Assembly (NCBI GenBank): GCA_017509605.1
Contig: JAFWPH010000052.1
Coordinates: 1 to 64,000 of the forward strand
Source of the DNA: Bacteroidaceae bacterium
GTDB taxonomy: Bacteria > Bacteroidota > Bacteroidia > Bacteroidales > Bacteroidaceae
Direction of reading: 5' to 3'
DNA length: 64,000 bases
The position numbers and the translations under genes are program-made. The notes beneath the pieces are model-generated. The model ran no database searches, was not told where the DNA came from, and saw only the letters and a program-made list of their open reading frames with translations. The number at the start of each line of letters is the position of its first letter. The stretch's first letter is position 1. This document shows positions 16,060-25,523 of the stretch, one piece after another.

Positions 16060-19000
16060 ATGTTAAAATTTAGATGTTTGCGTTTTATTTGCTTTGCGCT
16101 TTCTCTGACATTCAATTTCATGTTGAAGGCACAGACCGATGTAACTAACAAACTTAAGAATCCCAGTTTTGAGTCGGGGTTCACCAATTGGACTCAGGAA
16201 GGCATGCAGACACAGACAAATACCGCATTCGCCTTGAAGGATGGGAACACCTATGTGGAAAAATGGGTGGAACGAGGTAATCCTGTTGGTGATGGCAGTG
16301 TGACCCAACTTGTCAAGAACCTCTCTTGCGGCCGCTATCGTCTGACGGTTTCTGCCCAGAACATACAGGAAGATACCCCGGCAGTTCCTAAAACCGGAGC
16401 ATGGCTTGTAGCAGATAACGAACGTACGGCAGTAGGTGTCCGCAGTGATTACAGCGTGACTTTTGTGGTCATCACAGGTGATGCGACCATAGGTTTTGAG
16501 GCTCGACAAGCGCAAGGCAACTGGATTGCCTTGGACCATTTCCGTCTGGAATACCTCGATGAAGCCATCGCTGAACAACAGGCAGAGCTCAATACTCGCA
16601 TCCAGCAGGCAGAGGTTCTGCTTGAAGAGTACATGAACGGTAAGGTCCGTGCCAACCTTTCGTCAGCAATAGAAGCGGCCAAGGGCAGTTTGTCCTCAAC
16701 GGACTTTGCTGATGTGGCCAAAGGATTACGCACAGCCACAAAAGCCGCCACACTTTCAATTCAGGCTTATTCTGAGTTGAAAGAAGCCATAACCCATGCA
16801 GTAGAAGTGGCTGCATCGGGAGGCAAAAACGGACTCGAAGATTTACAGCAAGTCATCAACACTGCACAAGGATACTATGACAATGACGCATCCAGCCTTG
16901 AACAACTTGCTGAGCAAGTGAAATCACTTGCTAACGCTTCCTTCGCCTTTCGTCTGGTCAATGCTTCAGGAACGGTGCCAATTGTGAAAACCAATCCGAG
17001 ATATGCAAGAGGAGCGATTGAGGCTTTCGGACGTATGACAGTCAGCGGAGTGGCCACATCACAGATTGAGGAGCAAGGATTCTGTTGGAGCACAGAACCA
17101 GAACCTACGGTGATGGACAATCGCTCGACCGACTATTTAGAGTGTAATGGCAGGATTTACCGCATGCCATTGGAGCCAGCCACCGTATATTATGTGCGTC
17201 CATATGTCATGACAAAGACTTATGCTGTAGGTTATGGAGATGTGATCAAATTGTCCACACTGCCCTTGGGGCATGTCACATACACTTACGATTACGGAGG
17301 TGACGAGGCGCAGAACAACCGTATTGTCGCGGCATTGGACGAAGCCACTTACTATTGGACCAATTACACGAGCATTCGTGGTTTCAATGTGTCATGTGTT
17401 TACAGCCCAGGCACACCCACGGCAGACTGCGGCTATGGCGGGAACATGCGCATGGGTTCGAATATGGGTCAGCGGGCTGGTACGTGCATGCACGAGATGA
17501 ACCACGGCATTGGCGGAGGCACCATCCCTGTATGGGGTGGATGGAATGAGTCTCCATTGCGTACCAGTGTGAATGGTGACTGGGCAGGCGAGCATGCCAA
17601 CGAAGTGCTCCGCTTTTGGGAGAACCGTGATGATTTGGTCATCACTGCGGCATACGATGGCGCTCATTGGGGATTCCGCACTCTTTCCGGGACTTATTCT
17701 CAGGATGATATCTGGGTAAACAAATACGCTTTTAACGGTGCCCATCTTGAGCCCGGTGCTTGGGCAGGCCCAAAAGACTGGAACGGCACACAAATTGTGT
17801 TCATCGGCAATGCCTTGATTAATCAGGCCATGTGTGAGGACGGGCTTGTTCCTGTGAATTACTGGAGTGGGGGATTCTGTCTCCCATCCTATGACCTCGT
17901 GGTGGAAGACCATCAGAAATACTTCATCAAGAGTGAGGCCGTGGATTGCGGGCTCTACGATTCTTTCCTGGTCGAGGGTAGCGGCGGTAAGCTCAGATGG
18001 ACAGAAATGAACGGTGCAGAGGCTGCCGACAATGACAGCGCGGCATGGTATGTGAGTTTTGACCCCAAGACGCAGTATTACTCCTTCAAGAATGTCGCCA
18101 CCAACCATCTCATCACCTTCAGCGGCGGTTTCAAGGCTGTAGCGCGTACCGCTCCCACGGCAGCAGACAAGTTCCACGTGATGCGCGGGCGAACAGATGT
18201 CAAAGTGGGCAAAATGAACATGCGTGGTTACTGGCTGATCCATCCAGAAAACAGCAATACTCCTTCAACACTGACAGCCGGCAACAACCAGTCTGTCTAT
18301 TCCAACAGCCTGGACCTCCACGACAGTGCTGTCCGTCAACGCTGGGTCTTCGTCTCCGCTGACGATTTGGATGAGTTTGAGTCAGGTTCGCTCAGCCAGA
18401 TGAAGAACGAGTTGGCCTCCTATCTGCGAATGATACGAAAATTGTTGGTGGTGCCGCATCGTGAAGATGTGGCTGGTGCCAACGAGAAGATGGAGACAGC
18501 CATTTCAACCCTTCAAAGTGCGGGACGTTCTGCCACTTCTGCCACTGAGGTGAAAGCGTTCAAGACACAAGCCATGGACGCGGCCATTGATTTCCTCGGC
18601 AGCGTCACTCCAACAGACATCAACCGTCCCTTCGACCTCACGTTCATGGTGAATAACGCGGATATCAGTTCGAATGATGGCTGGACAGGCAATGCCACAT
18701 TCGCAGAATCATGCTGTGAGTATTTCCAGAGTACCTTCAACTTCCACCAAACCATCGACAACCTCCCTGATGGCAACTTCAAGTTGATGGTTCAGGCTTT
18801 CCAACGACCAGGTAATTACGAGGCCTCTTATAACGCGTTCAGTGCAGGGCGTAACGATGTGAGTGCAGTGCTTTATGCCGGTGGTGACAGTAAGAAGGTT
18901 TGTCATATCGCAGATGATGCGCAAAAGCGGCGTATTCATGATGATGATGTCAGTGTGGGTTCGCCAGCAGTGTTCATTCCCAATACGATGGCTTCTGCCG

Positions 19001-19320
19001 CCGCTTACTTTAAGAAGAATCTTTATGACAATGAGGTCTGGACTAAAGTTGAAACCCGTGGTTCTTCCTTGACTATTGGTATTCGTGGGAATGTGACCAA
19101 TGATGGCTACTGGACGATATTCGACAATTTCCGCCTTTATTTCTATGGCCAGTTGACAGAAGACGACATGACGCCAATCATCGATATTGCCTCAGATTCA
19201 GAAGTCAAGCAGGAGGGTGTCTATGACCTCAGTGGCCGTCGTCTGCGTTCCACTAATGATTTGAACGATTTGCCTTCAGGAGTTTATGTGATAGGTGGAC
19301 GGAAAGTGTTCAAGCGTTAG
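16060..19320 (+). CDS. Large secreted protein with metalloprotease-like HExxH motif
   Basis: The 1086-residue protein begins with a signal peptide (about 1-24). A lectin-like jelly roll follows (about 28-165, NPSFESGFTNW), then a helical stretch like FIVAR linkers (about 170-300). The central domain carries HEMNH (H478, E479, H482) followed by GIGGGTIPVWGGW, which fits a zinc metallopeptidase helix; a third ligand was not assigned. A beta-trefoil-like region (about 620-760), a second helical linker and another jelly-roll module (about 860-1050) follow. The tail GVYDLSGRRL...GVYVIGGRKVFKR resembles secretion tails. Peptidase activity is inferred from the motif only. It has its own terminator. 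Confidence 0.72.
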   Translation: MLKFRCLRFICFALSLTFNFMLKAQTDVTNKLKNPSFESGFTNWTQEGMQTQTNTAFALKDGNTYVEKWVERGNPVGDGSVTQLVKNLSCGRYRLTVSAQNIQEDTPAVPKTGAWLVADNERTAVGVRSDYSVTFVVITGDATIGFEARQAQGNWIALDHFRLEYLDEAIAEQQAELNTRIQQAEVLLEEYMNGKVRANLSSAIEAAKGSLSSTDFADVAKGLRTATKAATLSIQAYSELKEAITHAVEVAASGGKNGLEDLQQVINTAQGYYDNDASSLEQLAEQVKSLANASFAFRLVNASGTVPIVKTNPRYARGAIEAFGRMTVSGVATSQIEEQGFCWSTEPEPTVMDNRSTDYLECNGRIYRMPLEPATVYYVRPYVMTKTYAVGYGDVIKLSTLPLGHVTYTYDYGGDEAQNNRIVAALDEATYYWTNYTSIRGFNVSCVYSPGTPTADCGYGGNMRMGSNMGQRAGTCMHEMNHGIGGGTIPVWGGWNESPLRTSVNGDWAGEHANEVLRFWENRDDLVITAAYDGAHWGFRTLSGTYSQDDIWVNKYAFNGAHLEPGAWAGPKDWNGTQIVFIGNALINQAMCEDGLVPVNYWSGGFCLPSYDLVVEDHQKYFIKSEAVDCGLYDSFLVEGSGGKLRWTEMNGAEAADNDSAAWYVSFDPKTQYYSFKNVATNHLITFSGGFKAVARTAPTAADKFHVMRGRTDVKVGKMNMRGYWLIHPENSNTPSTLTAGNNQSVYSNSLDLHDSAVRQRWVFVSADDLDEFESGSLSQMKNELASYLRMIRKLLVVPHREDVAGANEKMETAISTLQSAGRSATSATEVKAFKTQAMDAAIDFLGSVTPTDINRPFDLTFMVNNADISSNDGWTGNATFAESCCEYFQSTFNFHQTIDNLPDGNFKLMVQAFQRPGNYEASYNAFSAGRNDVSAVLYAGGDSKKVCHIADDAQKRRIHDDDVSVGSPAVFIPNTMASAAAYFKKNLYDNEVWTKVETRGSSLTIGIRGNVTNDGYWTIFDNFRLYFYGQLTEDDMTPIIDIASDSEVKQEGVYDLSGRRLRSTNDLNDLPSGVYVIGGRKVFKR

Positions 19321-19365
19321 TGGCATATTCCATTTTCAGCCTGTTCCTGTAATACTCTATCAATT

Positions 19366-19407
19366 GCGATTCGGTTATAGCGTGATGCTTGACCGAATCG
19401 CTTTTTT
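19366..19407 (+). terminator. Terminator after the HExxH gene
   Basis: GCGATTCGGT (19366-19375) pairs perfectly with ACCGAATCGC (19392-19401) around a 16-nt loop, followed by six T. Confidence 0.85.
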
Positions 19408-19472
19408 CTTGAAAAAACATGGCTTTTTGTTTCTTTTTTATATGTATAAGCAAATATGTCTGCAATTTTGTG

Positions 19473-19480
19473 TAACTTTG
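19473..19480 (+). promoter_or_regulatory. -7 element of the pyrB promoter
   Basis: TAACTTTG followed by CA matches the Bacteroidota -7 box. It would give a leader of about 60 nt. No TTTG at the usual -33 distance was found. Confidence 0.55.
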
Positions 19481-19550
19481 CAGATTAGAATTAAGGAGCC
19501 TTCTATAAGTTCCTCGTTCTTAGATATAACGTTATAATTTTAATAAATCT

Positions 19551-20498
19551 ATGGCTAACAGAAGTATTGTTTCCATTGCCAACTACTCACGGGAGAAACT
19601 GCAGTATCTTCTGGACATGGCTGGGGAGTTTGAGAAATGTCCTAACCGAGACATCCTTAAAGGCAAGGTGGTAGCCACACTCTTCTTTGAACCCTCCACC
19701 CGTACTCGACTGAGTTTTGAAACCGCTGCCAACCGCTTAGGCGCCCGTGTGATAGGTTTCGCTGACCCCAAGGCCACGAGCAGCACCAAAGGCGAGACGC
19801 TGAAAGACACCATCAAGATGGTGAGCAACTACGCCGACGTGATAGTGATGCGCCATAAGTTGGAAGGTGCCGCCCAGTATGCCAGCGAGGTGACAGACAT
19901 ACCGATCATCAATGCAGGTGACGGTAGCAACCTGCATCCCTCACAAACCATGCTTGACCTCTATTCCATTTACAAGACGCAGGGAACGCTCGAGAACCTG
20001 AAGATATACATGGTTGGCGACCTGAAGTACGGTCGTACCGTTCATTCGCTGCTGATGACCATGCGTAAGTACAATCCCGAGTTCCACTTCATCTCACCAA
20101 AGGAGTTGGAGATGCCCGATGAATATAAGGAGTACTGTGTGAAGAATGGCATCAAATTCGTGGAGCAGACCGATTTCACTGAAGACACTATAGCCGATGC
20201 CGACATACTCTATATGACACGAGTTCAGCGTGAGCGTTTTACCGACCTTATGGAGTACGAGCGTGTGAAAGACGCCTATATCCTTCGCGCCGACATGCTT
20301 GGCAAGTGCAAGCCCAACATGAAGATCCTTCATCCACTGCCTCGAGTGAACGAGATAGAATATGCCGTGGATGACAGCAGTCACGCCTATTATTTCGAGC
20401 AGGCCCACAACGGACTCTTCGCCCGCGAGGCCCTGATTTGCGATGTGCTTGGCATCACCCTTGAAGAGATTAAGAACGACAAAACGATAATAAAATGA
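19551..20498 (+). CDS. pyrB: Aspartate carbamoyltransferase catalytic subunit
   Basis: PyrB joins carbamoyl phosphate and aspartate in the second step of pyrimidine synthesis. The protein has 315 residues, the usual length. The carbamoyl-phosphate motif FFEPSTRTR (from residue 45) is intact, as are [11 protein letters not shown], the RHKLEGA block and HPLPRVNEI near the C-terminus. The stop overlaps the pyrI start by 4 bases (ATGA), so the two subunits are probably made in a fixed ratio. The start ATG follows an A/T-rich leader without a Shine-Dalgarno site. Confidence 0.98.
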   Translation: MANRSIVSIANYSREKLQYLLDMAGEFEKCPNRDILKGKVVATLFFEPSTRTRLSFETAANRLGARVIGFADPKATSSTKGETLKDTIKMVSNYADVIVMRHKLEGAAQYASEVTDIPIINAGDGSNLHPSQTMLDLYSIYKTQGTLENLKIYMVGDLKYGRTVHSLLMTMRKYNPEFHFISPKELEMPDEYKEYCVKNGIKFVEQTDFTEDTIADADILYMTRVQRERFTDLMEYERVKDAYILRADMLGKCKPNMKILHPLPRVNEIEYAVDDSSHAYYFEQAHNGLFAREALICDVLGITLEEIKNDKTIIK

Positions 20499-20953
20499 GC
20501 GAACATAAGGAATTGCAGGTGGCCGCATTGGAGAACGGCACCGTTATCGACCATATCCCCACAGAGAAACTCTTCGAGGTGGCCAAACTGCTTCAACTCG
20601 ACAAGTGCACCGACTCGGTGAGCATCGGCAACAACTTTCCCAGCAAGAAGATTGGCAAGAAGGGCCTCATCAAGGTGGCCGGCCATTTCTTCACAGACGA
20701 GGAAATCAGCCGTTTGTCAGTGGTCTGTCCCAATGTCCACCTCAGCATCATCCGCAACTACAAGGTGGTGGAGAAGAAGACTGTTGACTTGCCAGACACA
20801 CTTACCGACGTGGTGAAATGTGCCAACCCCGTGTGCATCACCAACAACGAGCCCATGCACACCGTCTTCCACGTTGTAGATAAGGTCAACGGCGTGCTGA
20901 AATGCCACTATTGCAATAAAGAGCAAAGACTCGACAACATCAAACTGAAATAA
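20495..20953 (+). CDS. pyrI: Aspartate carbamoyltransferase regulatory subunit
   Basis: PyrI binds CTP and ATP and tunes the PyrB trimer. It has 152 residues, the full family length. The zinc site that contacts PyrB is complete: C109, C114, C137 and C140, nearly the same numbering as E. coli PyrI. The N-terminal allosteric domain contains [16 protein letters not shown]. It overlaps pyrB by 4 bases, and ileS follows after 33 bp, perhaps in one transcript. Confidence 0.98.
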   Translation: MSEHKELQVAALENGTVIDHIPTEKLFEVAKLLQLDKCTDSVSIGNNFPSKKIGKKGLIKVAGHFFTDEEISRLSVVCPNVHLSIIRNYKVVEKKTVDLPDTLTDVVKCANPVCITNNEPMHTVFHVVDKVNGVLKCHYCNKEQRLDNIKLK

Positions 20954-20986
20954 TCAAAAACATTATATACACAGATAAATAAGACA

Positions 20987-23900
20987 ATGGCAAAGAAATT
21001 CGCAGAACGCACCAAACTGAACCTCTCGGAGGTGAACAAGGAGGTGCTTGAAGAATGGGATGCCAAGGATGCCTTCCACAGGAGCATGAGCGAAAGGGAA
21101 GGTTATCCTTCGTTCGTTTTCTATGAAGGTCCTCCTTCGGCCAACGGACACCCTGGCATCCATCACGTGATGGCGCGCACACTCAAGGACACCATTTGCC
21201 GCTACAAGACCATGCAGGGCTTCCAAGTGAAGCGCAAGGCCGGCTGGGACACCCACGGACTGCCCGTGGAATTGGGTGTGGAGAAAGAACTCGGTATCAC
21301 TAAGGAAGACATCGGCAAGACCATCTCTATCGAGGACTACAACCTCAAATGCCGCACGAACGTCATGATGTACACCTCCGAATGGACCGACCTGAGCCGC
21401 AGGATGGGCTACTGGGTCGATTTGGAGCATCCCTACATCACTTACGACAACAAATACATAGAGACCCTATGGTACCTGCTCCGTCAGCTTTACGACAAGG
21501 GCCTATTATATAAAGGTTATACCATCCAGCCTTATTCACCCGCAGCAGGCACGGGACTGAGCAGCCACGAGCTGAACCTGCCCGGTTGCTACCGCGACGT
21601 GAAGGACACGACGGTGACCGCTTTGTTCCACATCCTGGATCCTAAGCCAGAGATGGCGGAGTGGGGTGATCCATGTTTCGCAGCCTGGACCACCACACCA
21701 TGGACACTGCCTTCCAACACCTCGCTTTGTGTAGGACCGAAGATTGTCTATGTGGCCTTGCAGACTTACAATCCCTACAACGGCAAGCCTATCACTGTGG
21801 TGATGGCCAAGGACAGGGTTTCAGCCTATTTCAAGCCCGAAGGCGCAGACATGCCCCTTGAAGCGTACAAGCAGGGTGACAAGGTGGTGCCTTACAAGGT
21901 GGTGGCCGAATACACAGGCAACGACCTCCTCGGCATTCACTACAGCCAGCTCATGCCTTGGGTGAAGCCCGTGGAGAGAATCGACGCCCTGGCTCCCGAC
22001 TATGTCAAGGAGTATGCCGCCGCCCATCCCGAGAAGGTGTTCACCGCAGAGAACGGCGACACGTTCGTGGAGATGAGCGAGTGTGCGTTCAGGGTGATTC
22101 CCGGCGACTATGTCACCACAGAGGACGGTGCCGGTATCGTGCATATCGCCAACACCTTCGGAGCTGACGACGCCCGAGTTGCCAAGGCTTCCTGCGTGCC
22201 TCCGGTCTATATGATCAACAAGCAGGGCGAGACCCGTCCGATGGTTGACTTCACTGGCAAGTACTACGAGATAGAAGAACTCGACAAAGTGTTTGTGGAG
22301 CGTTGTGTGAATGTTGAGGGCTACAGCCATCATGCAGGTGACTATGTGAAGAACGCCTATTCACCCAAATACAATCATGACGGTAAATACGACGAGGTAG
22401 CCGCCAATAAGGACGAGGACCTCAACATCGTGATGAGCCTTGAGATGAAGATGGAAGGCACCGCGCTGAAGATAGAGAAACACGTGCACAACTATCCCCA
22501 TTGCTGGCGCACCGACAAACCCGTGCTTTATTATCCGCTCGATAGTTGGTTTATCCGCTCGACAGCCTGCAAGGAGCGTATGTCGGAACTCAACACGACC
22601 ATCAAGTGGAAGCCCGAGTCCACAGGTTCTGGACGTTTTGGCAAGTGGCTCGAGAACCTCAACGACTGGAACCTCAGCCGTAGCCGCTACTGGGGCACTC
22701 CGTTGCCCATCTGGCGCAACAAGGACACCCGCGAGGAGCTGTGCATCGGCAGCCTGGAGGAGCTCTACTCAGAGATTGAGAAGGCTGTAGCAGCCGGTGT
22801 GATGTCAAGCAATCCACTGAAGGACAAGGGCTTCGTACCAGGTGACTTCAGCCAGGAGAACTACGACCGCATCGACCTGCACCGCCCATACGTGGACGAT
22901 ATCCTGCTCGTTTCCGCCACAGGCAATGTATTGCGCCGCGAAACCGACCTCATCGACGTTTGGTTTGACTCAGGCGCTATGCCCTACGCACAAATCCATT
23001 ATCCTTTCGAGAACAAGGAAGAGTTTGACAACCGTACCATCTATCCCGCCGACTTCATTGCTGAAGGTGTGGATCAGACCCGTGGATGGTTCTTCACCCT
23101 CCATGCCCTCGGCACTATGATTTTCGACAGCGTGGCTTTCAAGGCTGTCATCTCCAACGGACTTGTGCTCGACAGCAAGGGTATCAAGATGTCGAAGCAC
23201 TTGGGCAACACCGTTAATCCTTTCGAGGCCATTGAGAAGTATGGCAGCGACGCGGTTCGTTGGTATATGATCACCAATTCCCAGCCTTGGGACAACCTGC
23301 TCTTCGACTATGCCGGAGTAGGGGAGGTGGTCCGCTCGTTCTTCGGTAAGTTGTTCCAGACCTATTCGTTCTTCACCATGTACGCCAACGTTGACGGTTT
23401 CGATTGCTCGCAGCCCATGGTGCCTTACGGTGAAAGACCAGAGATTGACCGATGGATACTCTCCGAACTCAACTCGCTGGTAAAAACCGTTACCGAGAGC
23501 CTCGATGATTATGAGCCCACCAAGGCCGGACGTGCCATCCAGACATTTGTTGTCGATAACCTCTCCAACTGGTATGTGCGTTTGAACCGCAAGCGTTTCT
23601 GGGGCAGCAGTATGTCAACCGACAAACTGTCCGCTTACCAGACCTTGTATCTCTGTTTGGAGACCCTTTCCAAACTCATTGCTCCCGTATCGCCATTCTT
23701 CGCTGACCGTCTCTACAATGACTTGATGGACGTGACCCACCGTGAGAACGCAGAATCAGTCCATCTGGCACGCTATCCTCAGTACAACGAGACTTTCGAA
23801 GACAAGGAGCTCGAACTGCGTATGGAGTTGGCTCAGAAAGTCACTTCCATGGTGTTGTCGCTCCGCAAGAAAGAGCAGATTATCGTTCGTCAGCCTCTGC

Positions 23901-24538
23901 AGAGCATCTCCATTCCTGTGACCGATGAGTTGCAGAAGGAACGACTGGAGCAGATGAAACAACTGATTCTCGATGAGGTGAACGTGAAGGAGCTGAAGTT
24001 CATCGAGGGTGAGGGATTGCTCGTGAAGAAAGTGAAGTGCAACTTCCGTGTGATGGGCAAGAAGTTCGGCAAATTGATGAAAGCCGTCTCGAGTGCCGTT
24101 GATGGCATGACTCAAGAACAGATTGCCCAACTTGAGCGCGACGGACAGATTGCTTTACAGGCCGACGGCCAGGATATCGTGGTGGAACGTGCCGATGTGG
24201 ACATCATCAGTGAGGACATCCCCGGATGGACCGTGATGAATGAAGGCAACATCACCGTAGCACTCGACATCACCATCACACCAGAGCTGAAGAACGAAGG
24301 TGTGGCACGTGAAATCGTGAAGCGCATCCAGGGTCTCCGCAAGGACTCCGGCTTTGAGATCACCGACCGCATCACTGTCAAGGTGAGCGACAATCCCGCT
24401 GTCGTAGCCGCTGTGGAATCCTTCAAGGACTACATCAGCACTCAGGTGCTTGCCAACAGCATCAGTGTTGAGAATAACGACGGCCCCGAATTCGACTTCG
24501 ACGAGTTCAAGGTGAATATCAAGGTTGCCAAGGACTAA
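20987..24538 (+). CDS. ileS: Isoleucyl-tRNA synthetase
   Basis: This 1183-residue class I synthetase charges tRNA-Ile. The HIGH-type motif reads GHPGIHH (about residues 50-56) and the KMSKS-type motif reads KMSKH (734-738). The editing domain lies between them and an anticodon-binding domain follows. Length and motif variants fit the eukaryotic-like type of IleRS, a type known for low sensitivity to mupirocin; the resistance implication is inference. No T-box leader is visible upstream. A short TTTCTATAG tract follows the stop. Confidence 0.97.
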   Translation: MAKKFAERTKLNLSEVNKEVLEEWDAKDAFHRSMSEREGYPSFVFYEGPPSANGHPGIHHVMARTLKDTICRYKTMQGFQVKRKAGWDTHGLPVELGVEKELGITKEDIGKTISIEDYNLKCRTNVMMYTSEWTDLSRRMGYWVDLEHPYITYDNKYIETLWYLLRQLYDKGLLYKGYTIQPYSPAAGTGLSSHELNLPGCYRDVKDTTVTALFHILDPKPEMAEWGDPCFAAWTTTPWTLPSNTSLCVGPKIVYVALQTYNPYNGKPITVVMAKDRVSAYFKPEGADMPLEAYKQGDKVVPYKVVAEYTGNDLLGIHYSQLMPWVKPVERIDALAPDYVKEYAAAHPEKVFTAENGDTFVEMSECAFRVIPGDYVTTEDGAGIVHIANTFGADDARVAKASCVPPVYMINKQGETRPMVDFTGKYYEIEELDKVFVERCVNVEGYSHHAGDYVKNAYSPKYNHDGKYDEVAANKDEDLNIVMSLEMKMEGTALKIEKHVHNYPHCWRTDKPVLYYPLDSWFIRSTACKERMSELNTTIKWKPESTGSGRFGKWLENLNDWNLSRSRYWGTPLPIWRNKDTREELCIGSLEELYSEIEKAVAAGVMSSNPLKDKGFVPGDFSQENYDRIDLHRPYVDDILLVSATGNVLRRETDLIDVWFDSGAMPYAQIHYPFENKEEFDNRTIYPADFIAEGVDQTRGWFFTLHALGTMIFDSVAFKAVISNGLVLDSKGIKMSKHLGNTVNPFEAIEKYGSDAVRWYMITNSQPWDNLLFDYAGVGEVVRSFFGKLFQTYSFFTMYANVDGFDCSQPMVPYGERPEIDRWILSELNSLVKTVTESLDDYEPTKAGRAIQTFVVDNLSNWYVRLNRKRFWGSSMSTDKLSAYQTLYLCLETLSKLIAPVSPFFADRLYNDLMDVTHRENAESVHLARYPQYNETFEDKELELRMELAQKVTSMVLSLRKKEQIIVRQPLQSISIPVTDELQKERLEQMKQLILDEVNVKELKFIEGEGLLVKKVKCNFRVMGKKFGKLMKAVSSAVDGMTQEQIAQLERDGQIALQADGQDIVVERADVDIISEDIPGWTVMNEGNITVALDITITPELKNEGVAREIVKRIQGLRKDSGFEITDRITVKVSDNPAVVAAVESFKDYISTQVLANSISVENNDGPEFDFDEFKVNIKVAKD

Positions 24539-24540
24539 TT

Positions 24541-24575
24541 TTCTATAGTTTCTATAGTTTCTATAGTTTCTATAG
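24541..24575. repeat. TTTCTATAG 9-bp tandem repeat
   Basis: Four near-perfect units lie directly after the ileS stop, before fabD. This is the same unit as in the tracts near 5758 and 40115. Confidence 0.85.
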
Positions 24576-24623
24576 CATCATAATAAATAATAATAATCAA
24601 TAAACCCCAAAAATAAAAAGACA

Positions 24624-25523
24624 ATGAAAGCAATAGTATTTCCAGGACAAGGTGCCCAGTTCACAGGCATGGGCAAGGATCTCTATGAGAGCAGTGAAGA
24701 AGCCAAGGCGATGTTTGAAAAAGCCAATGAGATTCTTGGCTATCGTATCACCGACATCATGTTCGAGGGTACAGACGAGGAGTTGAAGCAGACCAAAGTG
24801 ACTCAGCCTGCCGTTTTCCTCCACTCCGTGATTCTCGCCAAAGTGCTCGGCTTGCAGCCCGACATGACCGCAGGTCATTCTCTTGGTGAGTTCTCAGCTC
24901 TTGTGGTGGCCGGTGCACTCAGTTTTGAGGACGGACTGAAACTCGTTTATCAGCGTGCCACAGCCATGCAGAAGGCATGTGAGGCCGCTCCTTCGACCAT
25001 GGCAGCCATCATCGGTCTTCCCGACGAGACTGTGGAGCAGATCTGCTCCGAGGTGAGCGAGCCAGGCAATGTGGTGGTAGGTGCCAACTACAACTGCCCC
25101 GGACAGATTGTGATATCAGGCAATATCGAGGCAGTGAACACCGCCTGCGAGAAGCTCAAGGCCGCCGGTGCCAAACGCGCTCTGCCCTTGAAGGTGGGTG
25201 GTGCTTTCCATTCTCCACTGATGCAGCCCGCCAAGGACGAACTGCAGCAGGCCATTGAGGCTACTGAGTTCCACACACCTTCCTGCCCTGTATATCAGAA
25301 TGTGGATGCCCAGGCCCATACTGACGCCGCAGAGATCAAACAGAACCTCATTGCACAGCTCACGGCGTCCGTACGTTGGACACAAGAAGTGCAGAACATG
25401 ATTGCCGCCGGTGCCACAGAGTTCACAGAGTGTGGTCCTGGCAAGGCCCTTCAGGGAATGATTGTCAAGATCGCCAAGGGCAACGAGGCAGTCAGCGTCA
25501 ACGGCGTTCAGAGTCTGGCATAA
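24624..25523 (+). CDS. fabD: Malonyl-CoA:ACP transacylase
   Basis: FabD transfers malonyl from CoA to acyl carrier protein at the start of fatty acid synthesis. It has 299 residues. The active-site serine is S86 in GHSLGEFSA, and H196 in GGAFHSPLM completes the dyad. The PGQGAQ motif near the N-terminus is intact. The stop codon shares one base with the start of the GH13 gene (TAATG), suggesting translational coupling to a carbohydrate enzyme, an unusual partner. Confidence 0.97.
   Translation: MKAIVFPGQGAQFTGMGKDLYESSEEAKAMFEKANEILGYRITDIMFEGTDEELKQTKVTQPAVFLHSVILAKVLGLQPDMTAGHSLGEFSALVVAGALSFEDGLKLVYQRATAMQKACEAAPSTMAAIIGLPDETVEQICSEVSEPGNVVVGANYNCPGQIVISGNIEAVNTACEKLKAAGAKRALPLKVGGAFHSPLMQPAKDELQQAIEATEFHTPSCPVYQNVDAQAHTDAAEIKQNLIAQLTASVRWTQEVQNMIAAGATEFTECGPGKALQGMIVKIAKGNEAVSVNGVQSLA

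Noticed and set aside
20954-20986. T-box leader before ileS
   Set aside because: Only 33 bp separate pyrI and ileS, leaving no room for a T-box.
25376-25522. N-terminal extension of the GH13 protein
   Set aside because: The extension lies inside fabD in another frame and is Arg/Gln-rich; the conserved sequence begins at MSKIIVYQ.
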